Below are positions 28,226 to 36,333 of a stretch of DNA of 64,000 bases, piece by piece. The position numbers were made by a program, and so were the translations under genes. The notes beneath the pieces were generated by a model, which ran no database searches, was not told the origin of the DNA, and was given only the letters and a program-made list of their open reading frames with translations. This stretch comes from Luteimonas endophytica. GTDB lineage: Bacteria; Pseudomonadota; Gammaproteobacteria; Xanthomonadales; Xanthomonadaceae. The stretch spans positions 1 to 64,000 of the forward strand of contig NZ_JARXRM010000028.1 in NCBI RefSeq assembly GCF_029887875.1. Direction: 5' to 3'. The first letter of the stretch is position 1; each line of letters opens with the position of its first letter.

Positions 28226-28630
28226 TCAGGTCGGCTGGCCCGGAAACGCCTTCAACGCGGGATCGATCAATGCCCACGGTGGCGCCGAGGCCGTCCAGAT
28301 CACGCTTTCCGGCCGGATGCCGCCGGCATCGTCCAGCGTGCCGACGCGCACCACCATGTGCTCGGCGTTCTCCCGCGCCTCACTGAACAGCTGCGTTCCG
28401 CAGGTGCCGCAGAACGATCGGCGCATGTGGCTGCCGCTGTCGGCCACGCTGTCCCACGCGCTCGGCACCCCTTCCACCGTCAGCGCCGCGCGCGGCACCA
28501 CGATGTTGACCGCCGCGTTGCCGGCGGCCCAGTACTGGCAATCCCGGCACCAGCACAGCCGCGTGGTCACCGGTTCGAGGCGGATCGTGTAACGCACCGT
28601 GCCGCACTTGCACCCGCCCGTCCTCGTCAT
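28226..28630 (-). CDS. GFA/CENP-V family zinc protein
   Basis: The 134-residue protein shows the glutathione-dependent formaldehyde-activating (GFA) fold. Zinc ligands are evident: GGCKCGTVRY near the N-terminus, CWCRDCQYW, and SFCGTCGTQLF. Despite the family name, most members have no proven formaldehyde activity, and the substrate here is unknown. It converges with the small gene before it and is followed by a RibD_C protein gene on the same strand. Confidence 0.9.
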   Translation of the reverse strand: MTRTGGCKCGTVRYTIRLEPVTTRLCWCRDCQYWAAGNAAVNIVVPRAALTVEGVPSAWDSVADSGSHMRRSFCGTCGTQLFSEARENAEHMVVRVGTLDDAGGIRPESVIWTASAPPWALIDPALKAFPGQPT

Positions 28631-28724
28631 CGCCGATCCTTCCTCCGGCCGCTCCGACGATCGACTCTACCGCCATTGCGGCTTCCGGCGCCAGCGCCGG
28701 GCGCCCGCGCCGGCCCACCCAGAA

Positions 28725-29348
28725 TCACTCCAGCGCGAACGACCCGGTCCGCACCTCGCCCGCGCGCAGGTAGCGGGAGATGAGGATGCCGTTCGGGGAG
28801 GCGACGGACTCCACCAGGCGGAACGCGGCAGCCTCGCCCTCGTCCGGGAACAACCGCTTGCCCTCGCCGAGCAACACCGGAAACACCAGCAGGCGCAGTT
28901 CGTCGACCAGGTCGGTGGCGAGCAACCGATGAACCAGCTGGCTGCTGCCCTGGGTGAGGAGGTCCGGACCATCCTGGCGCTTCAGCTCGCGCACGGTCGC
29001 GACGACGTCTTCGCCCAGTCCCCGGCTGTTCTGCCAGGCGAGCGTGTCCGGGCGATGCGTGGCGACGTGCTTGACGACCCCGCTCAACAGTTCGGCCATG
29101 CCCGCATCCCCGGAGTCGGCGGGCACCCGCGGCCAGTGCGCGGCGAAGATATCGTAGGTCCGGCGGCCGAGCAGCAGCTCGAACGGGCGGGAGAACAGCT
29201 CGCCCATCGCCGCGCCGAACACCTCGTCGACATGGGGCACGAGCCAGCCGCCGTGGGCGAAGCCGCCGTCGGTGTCCTCTTCGGGCCCGCCCGGGGCCTG
29301 CATGACGCCGTCGAGGCTGGTGAAGGCGGCAACGATGAGTTTACGCAT
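28725..29348 (-). CDS. Dihydrofolate reductase-like (RibD_C) protein
   Basis: The 207-residue protein has the RibD C-terminal/dihydrofolate reductase fold: MRKLIVAAFTSLDGVMQAPGG at the start, LLLGRRTYDIFAAHWP, then GSSQLVHRLLATDLVDELRLLVFPVLLGEG. This family reduces flavin or pterin intermediates with NADPH in some cases, but most stand-alone members (YyaP/YwjB type) are uncharacterised. ATG 29348 is chosen over longer frames because the fold starts exactly there and GGAG lies upstream. It may be co-transcribed with other minus-strand genes; its promoter should lie in the 340-bp gap to the MATE gene. Confidence 0.88.
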   Translation of the reverse strand: MRKLIVAAFTSLDGVMQAPGGPEEDTDGGFAHGGWLVPHVDEVFGAAMGELFSRPFELLLGRRTYDIFAAHWPRVPADSGDAGMAELLSGVVKHVATHRPDTLAWQNSRGLGEDVVATVRELKRQDGPDLLTQGSSQLVHRLLATDLVDELRLLVFPVLLGEGKRLFPDEGEAAAFRLVESVASPNGILISRYLRAGEVRTGSFALE

Positions 29349-29688
29349 TGGTCTGCTCCAGGGTGTGGATTGGTGTCGATCCGGGCTCTTGCCAGGATCC
29401 GTGGTGTCGACGGCCCGGAGGGGCACGATTCGACATCGACCAGCGTGCCGGCTGGAGCGGCACAGGAACGAGTCGCCGGCCGGCGCACATCTTCGGGTGA
29501 CTTCCGGCCTGGCACCGTGGCAGCGCGGCTGGTAGTTTCGCCGGCTTCGTGCCGTGCGGGCACGGTCCGCACGGCCCGTGGCGCCGATCGCGACACGCGG
29601 TGTCGATTCCGGGGCTCCCGGTCCGTCGCCTCGATGCCGCCACGGCGGCAGGTCCGCCCGGCCCTCCCCTCCCCAGCGAGTCGCCTCC
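29349..29688. other. Divergent intergenic region, no gene seen
   Basis: These 340 bases separate the RibD_C gene (minus) from the MATE gene (plus) and should hold both promoters. The only structure noted is an inverted repeat CCGTGCGG-N7-CCGCACGG at 29552-29574. No clear -35/-10 pair or coding sequence was found. Confidence 0.5.
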
Positions 29689-31125
29689 ATGAGCACCGAA
29701 CCGACCCAGACCGCCGAAGCCGCAGCCCCGCCTCCGCCGAAGAGCTCGGTCTGGGCGGCGCTGCGCGACGCGGTGCGCGGCACCGGCGCCGATTACACCA
29801 AGATCCCGATGCGCAAGGCGGTGTTCCTGCTCGCGGTGCCGATGGTGCTGGAGCTCGTGCTCGAGTCGACGTTCGCGGTGGTCGACATCTACTTCGTCAG
29901 CAAGCTGGGCTCGTCGGCGGTGGCCACGGTCGGCCTGACCGAGAGCTACCTGTTCCTGCTCTACTCGATCGCAATGGGCCTGGCGATGGCGGTCACCGCC
30001 CTGGTCGCCCGGCGCATCGGCGAGCACAAGCCCGACGAGGCCGCGATCACCGCGGTGCAGGCGATCCTGCTCGCGATGCTGGTGTCGCTGCCCTTCGCGC
30101 TGGGCGGCATTCTCTACGCCCAGGACCTGCTGCGGCTGATGGGGGCAGACGCATGGACCCTGCAGCACGGCTATCGCTACATGCAGTGGATGCTCGGCGG
30201 CAATGCCGTGATCATGCTGCTGTTCGTGATCAATGCGATCTACCGAGGCGCCGGCGACGCCGCCATCGCCATGCGGGTGCTGTGGGTGGCGAACGGCCTG
30301 AACATCGTGCTGGATCCGATCCTGATCTTCGGCTTCGGCCCGATCCCGGCGATGGGCATAGAGGGCGCGGCCATCGCCACCAACATCGGCCGCGGCGCGG
30401 GGGTGCTGATGCAGCTGTGGATCCTGTTCCGCGGCGGCAAGCACATCCGGGTGACCGCGGCCCAGCTGGTGTGGCGCGGCGCGGTGCTGATGCACATCGT
30501 GCGCACCTCGCTGGGCGGGATCGGCCAGATGATCGTGGCGATGACCTCGTGGATCTTCCTGATGCGGATCCTGGCCAGCATCGGCAGCGAGGCGGTGGCC
30601 GGGGCGACGATCGCGATCCGGATCATGATGTTCACACTGATGCCGGCCTGGGGCATGTCGAACGCGGCGGCCACCCTGGTCGGGCAGAACCTCGGCGCCG
30701 GCCAGCCGGAGCGCGCCGAGGCCTCGGTGTGGCGGATCGGCTGGTACAACATGGTCTTCACCGTCGCGGTGTCGGTGGTGTTCTTCCTGTTCCACGACCA
30801 GCTGATCGCGCTTTTCAGCGACGACCCCACCGTGATCGAGATCGGCGGCAGCTGGCTGCGGATCCTGTCGTACTCGTACTTCGTCTACGGCTGGTGGATG
30901 GTGGCGGTGCAGGCGTTCAATGGCGCCGGCGACACGGTCACGCCCACCAAGATCAACCTGGTGTTCTTCTGGCTGATCCAGATCCCGCTGTCGTACTGGC
31001 TGGCGATCAGCCTCGACTGGCAGCATTCGGGCGTGTTCTGGGCGGTGTTCGTGTCCGAAACCACGGTGGGCCTGTTCACCCTGTGGCTGTTCTCGCGCGG
31101 AAAGTGGAAGACCATGCAGGTGTGA
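29689..31125 (+). CDS. MATE-family multidrug/metabolite efflux transporter
   Basis: The 478-residue protein has 12 predicted membrane helices in two homologous halves. The first half includes IPMRKAVFLLAVPMVLELVLESTF and YFVSKLGSSAVATVGLTE. The second includes WGMSNAAATLVGQNLGAG, the repeat of the same motif. MATE proteins export cationic drugs or metabolites in exchange for Na+ or H+. It has an unusually long soluble N-terminus (about 45 residues, Ala/Pro-rich start). The Lrp-type regulator gene converges on it from downstream and need not control it. Confidence 0.92.
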   Translation: MSTEPTQTAEAAAPPPPKSSVWAALRDAVRGTGADYTKIPMRKAVFLLAVPMVLELVLESTFAVVDIYFVSKLGSSAVATVGLTESYLFLLYSIAMGLAMAVTALVARRIGEHKPDEAAITAVQAILLAMLVSLPFALGGILYAQDLLRLMGADAWTLQHGYRYMQWMLGGNAVIMLLFVINAIYRGAGDAAIAMRVLWVANGLNIVLDPILIFGFGPIPAMGIEGAAIATNIGRGAGVLMQLWILFRGGKHIRVTAAQLVWRGAVLMHIVRTSLGGIGQMIVAMTSWIFLMRILASIGSEAVAGATIAIRIMMFTLMPAWGMSNAAATLVGQNLGAGQPERAEASVWRIGWYNMVFTVAVSVVFFLFHDQLIALFSDDPTVIEIGGSWLRILSYSYFVYGWWMVAVQAFNGAGDTVTPTKINLVFFWLIQIPLSYWLAISLDWQHSGVFWAVFVSETTVGLFTLWLFSRGKWKTMQV

Positions 31126-31159
31126 GGCGCGATGCCGGACGCGTGGAGGGCGCCTGCCG

Positions 31160-31651
31160 CTATCCGGCCGGCGCCCGGTCCATGACCACCTGCGTGGTGA
31201 AGGCGAGCACGTTCTCGTCGGGGGTCAACCACTCCCGGGTGAAATCGACGAAGGCGTTCATGTTCTCGACCTGCACGATCAGCACGAAATCGCTCGCCCC
31301 GGTGACGTAGTAGCACTGCGTGACCTGGCGGCAGCGCGCCATCCTCGCCCGGAACCGGTCGAGCGCCTCGGGCCCTTCGCGTTCCAGGTCGACGCCGACG
31401 ATGCAGGTCGTATCCAACCCGAGCGCCGCAGGCGATACCAGCGCGACTTCGGCGCGGATCACGCCGTGCTCGCGCATGCGCTTGAGCCGGCGCTGCACCG
31501 CCGTCGCCGAGAGGCCGACGGCTTCGCCGATGGCATCGGCAGCCAGACGGGTATTCTGACGGTAGAGTTCTAGGATCCTGCGATCGAAGGCGTCCACGAG
31601 GTGTGTTGCCGCCTTGCGTGCGCCGGCCGGCGCCGCGGCACGGTGTGGCAT
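31160..31651 (-). CDS. Lrp/AsnC-family transcriptional regulator
   Basis: The product is about 163 residues. An N-terminal winged helix-turn-helix (FDRRILELYRQNTRLAADAIGEAVGLSATAVQRRLKRM) is followed by the RAM ligand-binding domain (TTCIVGVDLEREGPEALDRF, YYVTGASDFVLIVQVENMNAF). Such proteins sense amino acids and act as octamers. The frame stays open far upstream; ATG 31651 gives a tail of 20 extra residues and the true start could be a GTG nearer the domain. Targets are not evident. Confidence 0.87.
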   Translation of the reverse strand: MPHRAAAPAGARKAATHLVDAFDRRILELYRQNTRLAADAIGEAVGLSATAVQRRLKRMREHGVIRAEVALVSPAALGLDTTCIVGVDLEREGPEALDRFRARMARCRQVTQCYYVTGASDFVLIVQVENMNAFVDFTREWLTPDENVLAFTTQVVMDRAPAG

Positions 31652-31915
31652 GGCGGGTGGCGGGCAGAAGCGGGCATTCGCTGCAGGCATGGGCGGCCGT
31701 CCGTGCGGAACCGCCATGATCCTGGCACGCGCGGACCGGCGGCTCACGGGCCAGATGGCATACCCCGTGGTGCCGGACAAGGCTCCGTGCGGCTGCGCGA
31801 ATCGCCGCGAAGCGGCGCCGGGGGCCGGCGCATCGCCGCAAGGCGACGCCACGCCGCCACTACCATGGCGCAGTCGCTGGCCGGATCCTCCGCCAGGCGT
31901 CGCCAGGAACACTGC

Positions 31916-32443
31916 ATGAGCTGCCTATCCCTGCCCGCCGCGGCTTCCCTCGCGATCCGCGCCGCCCTCGGAGCCCTGCTGGCGCTGGCCGCGGCAGGCT
32001 CGGTGTCCCCACTGCATGCGCGCGGCTGCCGACGCGTCCCCGCCGGTGGCCGAGGAGGCGGCTCCATGTGGCGCTGGAATCGTGCGCTGCACGGCGGCCG
32101 GGTGCTGTCGGCCGAGAGCTATCGGCGGATGGTCACTCCCGAAGGGGCCGCCGCAGAGGCGGGGCATCGCTATGGCTTCGGGATCCGCGCATCGACCATC
32201 GAGGGTCGGAGGATGTACGCGCACAGCGGCGGCATCCTGGGCTTCGTTTCGATGCTGATCTACCTTCCCGAGGACGACATCACCGTCGCCGTGGTACGCA
32301 ACGCCACCGGGCGCGGCTCGGACGGCGTGGACCCGATCGCGCATCGGCTGGCGGCGGTCGCGCTCGGCGCGCCGGATCGACCTTCGGCATCCCTTGCCGC
32401 CAACCCCGAACACCCGACCCAACCGACCCCGGAAAGACGATGA
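31916..32443 (+). pseudogene. Internally deleted serine beta-lactamase-like hydrolase
   Basis: The frame encodes about 175 residues. A signal-like N-terminus (SLAIRAALGALLALAAAG) runs almost directly into the last third of a class C beta-lactamase-fold protein: MWRWNRALHGGRVLSAESYRR in two parts, YGFGIRAS, then the third active-site motif HSGG (in YAHSGGILGF) and IYLPEDDITVAVVRN. The SxxK and YxN motifs that do the chemistry are missing, so about 200 residues appear lost. It ends with an ATGA overlap with the next gene, which shows former operon structure. Probably non-functional, though a truncated secreted protein could still be made. Confidence 0.65.
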
Positions 32444-32949
32444 AAAACAGTCCATATCCAGCGATCCTTCGCCTGGGATTGACCATCGCGGCGGTGCTGT
32501 CGCCCCCGGCTCCGCTCTGGGCTGACGACGGAACCGCGGCGCGGGACCAGGCCCTGGCCCGCCGCATCAACGCGCTGGACGCGGAGTTCTTCGCGGCGTT
32601 CAACGCTTGCGACGTCGACCGGCACTTGGCGATGGTGGACGAGGACCTCGAGTTCTACCACGACAAGGGCGGCTTCACGAAAGGCCGCGGCGGCATGGAA
32701 CGCATGGCCCGGGAACGCTGCACCAGCGGCCGCCCGAAACTTCGCCGCGAACTGGTGGAGGGCAGTCTGCAGGTGCACCCGGTGCCCGGCCATGGCGCGA
32801 TCCAGGAAGGTTCGCACCGCTTCTATGTCACCGAGCAGGACGGCGGGGAGCGTCTGATCGAGATCGCGAGATTCGTGCACGTATGGGAGGACGGGAGTGC
32901 GGGCTGGAAGATCGTGCGCGCGCTCAGCTTCGATCACCGAAGCCCGTAG
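32440..32949 (+). CDS. Exported NTF2-like (DUF4440-type) protein
   Basis: The 169-residue product has a signal peptide (about residues 1-28, ending PLWAD) and an NTF2-like alpha-beta cone: NALDAEFFAAFNACDVDRHLAMVDEDLEFYHDKGG is the DUF4440 helix-strand start, shown in parts, and FVHVWEDGSAGWKIVRALSFDH is the final strand pair. Members bind small hydrophobic ligands or act as ketosteroid isomerase-like enzymes; no catalytic role can be read here. Its ATG overlaps the stop of the preceding hydrolase remnant (ATGA), and GGAAAG lies just upstream, so translation is coupled. Confidence 0.84.
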   Translation: MKNSPYPAILRLGLTIAAVLSPPAPLWADDGTAARDQALARRINALDAEFFAAFNACDVDRHLAMVDEDLEFYHDKGGFTKGRGGMERMARERCTSGRPKLRRELVEGSLQVHPVPGHGAIQEGSHRFYVTEQDGGERLIEIARFVHVWEDGSAGWKIVRALSFDHRSP

Positions 32950-32979
32950 GCGGCGGCGAACCGGTGCTGCCCGGCCGAA

Positions 32980-33534
32980 TCACCGCCCCGCCCCGGTGCG
33001 CCAGAGCAGTGTGGCGTACAACAGCAGCGAGACGAGCACATATCCCGACTCCACCCACGCGCGGCGCCGCGCGTCGTTCCGCGAGCCGGTGACGTCGAGC
33101 AGGAACTGCCGCAGCAGGAACGTGTAGAGGATGTAGTACAGGAACGGCACCACATGCACGTACCAGGCGTAGTCGTCGATGCGCCTGCCGAAGCGGGCGA
33201 GGATCCAGCCGATCTGGGCGTAGATCCCGAGCATGCCCAGGCCCGCGTTGATCAGCATCCACTTGACCTGGTCGAGCCCGAACAGCACCAGATAGAACGC
33301 CATGTAGACGGCGATGGCGATGCCGCCGTGGGCGTAGACGAACCCCAGGCCGGGCCCGTCGTGTGCGTAGGCTCCGAAAAAGCCGACCAGCCCGAACGCC
33401 AGCATGTGGAACATGAAGAACGGATAGACGAAACGTCCCAGTGCGCCCTTGCCGACTCCCGGACCGGATACCGCGGCCGTCTTGCGTCGGCGCCCGGGCC
33501 GAGCCGCTGCGCCGGCGATCCGGCCGGGCTTCAT
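32980..33534 (-). CDS. Five-helix membrane protein, unknown function
   Basis: The 184-residue product begins with a 30-residue basic cytosolic segment, followed by about five membrane spans (near FFMFHMLAFGLVGFFGAY, IAIAVYMAFYLVLFGL, MLINAGLGMLGIYAQIGWIL, FLYYILYTFLLRQFLL and VLVSLLLYATLLW). ATG 33534 has GGAG six bases upstream; upstream codons are unlikely to be used. I do not recognise a characterised family. It converges with the NTF2-like gene. Confidence 0.72.
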   Translation of the reverse strand: MKPGRIAGAAARPGRRRKTAAVSGPGVGKGALGRFVYPFFMFHMLAFGLVGFFGAYAHDGPGLGFVYAHGGIAIAVYMAFYLVLFGLDQVKWMLINAGLGMLGIYAQIGWILARFGRRIDDYAWYVHVVPFLYYILYTFLLRQFLLDVTGSRNDARRRAWVESGYVLVSLLLYATLLWRTGAGR

Positions 33535-33712
33535 GCCACGCTCCGGCCATCGCGGCGCCCGACGCGCCGCGAAGGGCGCGGGCGGCGCGTCGGAGTGGTT
33601 GCGGCGAGGGACGCGCGAGGTGGCAAGCGACCGGACCCCGGTGGCGATCGGAATTCGATCGTCGCCGATCAAGATCGGATCGGCCACCCCGGCCGCGTCC
33701 GCCCCCAGCACG

Positions 33713-33741
33713 CGGAAGGCCCCGATCTCCGGGGCCTTCCG
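33713..33741 (-). terminator. Terminator-like hairpin after the RcnB-like gene
   Basis: CGGAAGGCCCCG (33713-33724) and CGGGGCCTTCCG (33730-33741) form a perfect 12-bp stem with a 5-base loop, 44 bp past the stop of the minus-strand gene. It lacks a T-run, so it may act as a processing or stabilising hairpin instead. Confidence 0.55.
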
Positions 33742-33784
33742 TGCGCCGATCGCGACGCGCAGTGGAGCGAGCCCCGGGCGCCGC

Positions 33785-34162
33785 TCAGTCGCCGAGCGCC
33801 TCCACGATCAGCCCGGTCGCGGTCTCCACCAGCAGGTAGCGGTCGGCGTCCGGACGGACCCAGCGATGGCCCCGCGGCGGACTGTCCAGCCGATAGGCGT
33901 GGTAGTCGTCGATGTAGTGCGCCGGTTCCAGGTGCTCGAGTGGAAACCGCTCGCCGCGTCTCCAGGCCTGCTTCTGCCAGCCGAGGTGGCGGCCGTTGTC
34001 GTGGCGGCCGTGCGCCTTCGGCGGGTTGTCGCCATGAGCCTGGGCATGGACTGGCGGACCACCGTGACCGCCGCGGTCGCGGCTCTTGTCCCTGTCGGCC
34101 AGCGCCGGCGACGACGCGAGCGCGAGTGCGGCGAGCGATGCGGCGAGGATGTGGTGGTTCAT
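33785..34162 (-). CDS. RcnB-family periplasmic protein
   Basis: The 125-residue product has a signal peptide (about residues 1-22, ending PALA). A His/Gly/Asp-rich linker follows (GGHGGPPVHAQAHGD), then the RcnB-type domain: LEPAHYIDDYHAYRLDSPPRG in two parts, HRWVRPDADRYLLVETATGLIV. E. coli RcnB helps keep nickel and cobalt levels in the periplasm, but most homologues are untested. The His-rich linker fits metal binding. A paired-hairpin sequence lies about 70 bp upstream. GGAG precedes the ATG. Confidence 0.84.
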   Translation of the reverse strand: MNHHILAASLAALALASSPALADRDKSRDRGGHGGPPVHAQAHGDNPPKAHGRHDNGRHLGWQKQAWRRGERFPLEHLEPAHYIDDYHAYRLDSPPRGHRWVRPDADRYLLVETATGLIVEALGD

Positions 34163-34233
34163 CGGCGGCTCCTTCGAGTTTCGGTGGATCGAGGGGGCCG
34201 AGCCTACGGCCGGTGCCGTGAATGGCCCGGAAC

Positions 34234-34266
34234 GCGGGGCTGAACCCCGCGCAACGGTTCAGCCCC
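34234..34266 (-). repeat. Two competing hairpins upstream of the RcnB-like gene
   Basis: GGGGCTGAACC (34236-34246) pairs with GGTTCAGCCCC (34256-34266) over 11 bp. The same left arm can instead fold as GCGGGG-CTGAA-CCCCGC (34234-34250). The two folds exclude each other. A 14-bp piece, GGGGCTGAACCGTT, recurs at 60539-60552, so this may be a dispersed repeat instead of a switch. Confidence 0.5.
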
Positions 34267-34432
34267 CAAGGCCCGCGCTGCAGCCCACCACCACCACCTC
34301 GCTTCTGGATGGGCCGGGGATGCATGACGACACGCGTCTCTTGGTGGGCGGTGCGTCGCCTTGCCCGCCACGCCGTAGATCGACGACCTGCGCGTGTCCC
34401 GGAGGGTGGAGCGTCGACCGAGCCGCCACGGT

Positions 34433-34864
34433 TCAGCTCGCGGCGCCCGGCGCCTTGTCGCGATTGAGCACCAGCGCGGTGACCACGCTGGCGACGCCCG
34501 ACAGCACCGCGATGCGGTCGCGGGCGCGGTTGACGGCGCTGGCGTCCGGTCCGGCCAGCTCCACCAGCAGGTCGATCTCGCCCGCCAGCGAATAGCAGCG
34601 CTCGACCTCGGCGGCGGCGGTTATCGCCGCCACCACCGCCGGATCGGGAGTCCGCTGCAGCCGTACCAGCAGGATCGCGTGCAGCGCGCCCGCCGGCGGC
34701 GCGAGCTCGATCGTGTAGCGGCGGATGGTGCCGTCCGCCTCCATCCGCGCGATCCGGTCGCGCACGCTGCTGCGCGACAGCGACACCGCAGCGGCGAGGG
34801 TCTTCAGCGGCCGGCTGGCGTCCTCGCGCAGCAGGACGAGCAGGCGGCGGTCGATGTCATCCAA
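34433..34864 (-). CDS. Lrp/AsnC-family transcriptional regulator
   Basis: The 143-residue protein has a winged helix-turn-helix (MDDIDRRLLVLLREDASRP, then LAAAVSLSRSSVRDRIARME) and a RAM ligand-binding domain (ILLVRLQRTPDPAVVAAI, VERCYSLAGEIDLLVEL). Length is typical. It is divergent from a RidA-family gene, so it may control that gene and its partner, as Lrp-type regulators often govern neighbouring amino-acid-metabolism genes. That link is inferred. Confidence 0.93.
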   Translation of the reverse strand: MDDIDRRLLVLLREDASRPLKTLAAAVSLSRSSVRDRIARMEADGTIRRYTIELAPPAGALHAILLVRLQRTPDPAVVAAITAAAEVERCYSLAGEIDLLVELAGPDASAVNRARDRIAVLSGVASVVTALVLNRDKAPGAAS

Positions 34865-35045
34865 GTCGGCATCCGTCCTTTTGTCGGGGCGCTCCGGAAA
34901 AATGACGGCACCGGCGGCGATGGCGGAGTGTCAGCATGCCGCCTAGTTCACCCTCGCCCGACTCATGCACCGCCGCCGATTCTGCCATTTCGTCGCGGCC
35001 GCGGCCGCCACCACCACGCTTGTTTCCACCACAGGACCATCCCCC

Positions 35046-35414
35046 ATGCGCATCCGACCGCAGCAACCCACCGGCAACGCCTACGCCCAGGCGTGCGAGA
35101 TATCGGGCTTCTCGCGGCTGCTGTTCGTCAGCGGCCAGGTGCCGGCCGATGCGTCGGGCACGGTCCCCAGCGGCTACCCCGAGCAGTACCGTCTGGCCTG
35201 GGCCAACGTCGAGGCGCAGCTCGCCGCCGCGGGGATGGGCTTCGACAACCTGGTCAAGGCGACCATCTTCCTGGCGAGCCGCGACCTGATCGCGCAGAGT
35301 GCCGGGTTGCGCCAGCAGGTGCTGGGCGAGCGCTCGCCAGCGCTGACCATCGTGATCGCCGGCATCTACGACGCCACGTGGCTGCTGGAGATCGAAGCGG
35401 TGGCGGCAGCATGA
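35046..35414 (+). CDS. RidA-family (YjgF/YER057c) protein
   Basis: The 122-residue product has the RidA trimer fold: GNAYAQACEISGFSRLLFVSGQVP, shown in parts, then LAWANVEAQLAAAGMGFDNLVKATIFLAS, also in parts. RidA proteins hydrolyse reactive enamines or imines made during amino-acid breakdown. The key Arg of true RidA (in the C-terminal R-x-x-V-x-V motif) is not clear here, so it may belong to a sister Rid subgroup. ATG 35046 has AGGA upstream and gives family length; a 27-residue longer form starting MHRRRFC is less likely. It ends with an ATGA overlap with the next gene. Confidence 0.83.
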   Translation: MRIRPQQPTGNAYAQACEISGFSRLLFVSGQVPADASGTVPSGYPEQYRLAWANVEAQLAAAGMGFDNLVKATIFLASRDLIAQSAGLRQQVLGERSPALTIVIAGIYDATWLLEIEAVAAA

Positions 35415-36322
35415 GCGCGGTCCGGATCGCGACGGCCGCGATGGCGGCCGCGCTCCTCGCGGGTGCGTCGGGGGGCACCGACGGGGCCTGGCAACCTGCG
35501 CCACCGGTGCGCTGGACGCCGGCGCCGGTGTCGACGGCGGGATACGAGTCGTCGCCGTTTTTCTCCGAGGATGGCATGGAACTGTGGCATTTCCGCGCCG
35601 ACCGCGAGTTCCGCAACTACCGGCTGCTGCGTTCGCGCTGCATCGCCGGGCGCTGGACGCCGCCGGACGCCCCGCCGTTCGCCGCCGCCGGCAGCGCCGA
35701 GGCGGACCCGTCGCTGTCGCCCGACGGGCGGCGGCTCTACTTCGTCTCGGCACGCCCGCCCGGTAGCGCCGACGATTTCGACATCTGGCTGGTCGAGCGG
35801 GATGCGGGCGGCGCATGGAGCGCGCCGCGGCGCTTGCCTGAGCCGGTGAACTCGCCGGCCTCCGAGCTGCTGCCGCGGGAGCTGGCCGACGGCCGCCTGC
35901 TGTTCGGGTCCAGCCGCCCGGGCGGCCATGGCCACGGCGACATCTACCTGGCCACGCCGCAGCCGGGCGGCGGTTGGCGGGTCGACAACGCCGGGCCGCC
36001 GGTGAGCACCCCGGCGAACGAATACGAAGCCGACATGTCGCGCGACGGCAGCGCGCTGGCGGTGGTGGCCGACCGCGGCGACCGCTCGCACCTGTATCTC
36101 TACGCGCGCCGTGGCGACGGCTGGGTGGAGTCCGGCCGGGTCCCGGCACGCGACGATGTCTTCCAGGTGGGCCCGCTGCTGTCGCCCACCGGAGACCGCC
36201 TGCTGTTCGCGCAGGCGGACGGCGCCGATTCCGGCGAATGGTTCCTGGCCGACCTCCGCCCCGATCCCGATCCGCGCTGGCCTCCGACCTGCGACCCGGG
36301 TCCGGGCCGGGCCAGCCGGTAG
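35411..36322 (+). CDS. Exported TolB/PD40-like beta-propeller protein
   Basis: The 303-residue protein has a short signal-like start (MSAVRIATAAMAAALLAG) and repeated PD40/WD40-like blades: ADPSLSPDGRRLYFVSARP, FGSSRPGGHGHGDIYLA, YEADMSRDGSALAVVADRG, VGPLLSPTGDRLLFAQADG. Blades of the S-x-D-G-x-x-L-x-F type occur in TolB and in periplasmic binding or enzyme scaffolds. No catalytic site is seen. It overlaps the RidA gene stop by four bases, so the two form an operon. Function is unknown. Confidence 0.83.
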   Translation: MSAVRIATAAMAAALLAGASGGTDGAWQPAPPVRWTPAPVSTAGYESSPFFSEDGMELWHFRADREFRNYRLLRSRCIAGRWTPPDAPPFAAAGSAEADPSLSPDGRRLYFVSARPPGSADDFDIWLVERDAGGAWSAPRRLPEPVNSPASELLPRELADGRLLFGSSRPGGHGHGDIYLATPQPGGGWRVDNAGPPVSTPANEYEADMSRDGSALAVVADRGDRSHLYLYARRGDGWVESGRVPARDDVFQVGPLLSPTGDRLLFAQADGADSGEWFLADLRPDPDPRWPPTCDPGPGRASR

Positions 36323-36333
36323 CGCCATCCGGG

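Noticed and set aside
34965-35045. Twin-arginine-like leader (MHRRRFC) on the RidA protein
   Set aside because: There is no ribosome site before it, RidA proteins are cytosolic, and the start at 35046 gives normal family length.
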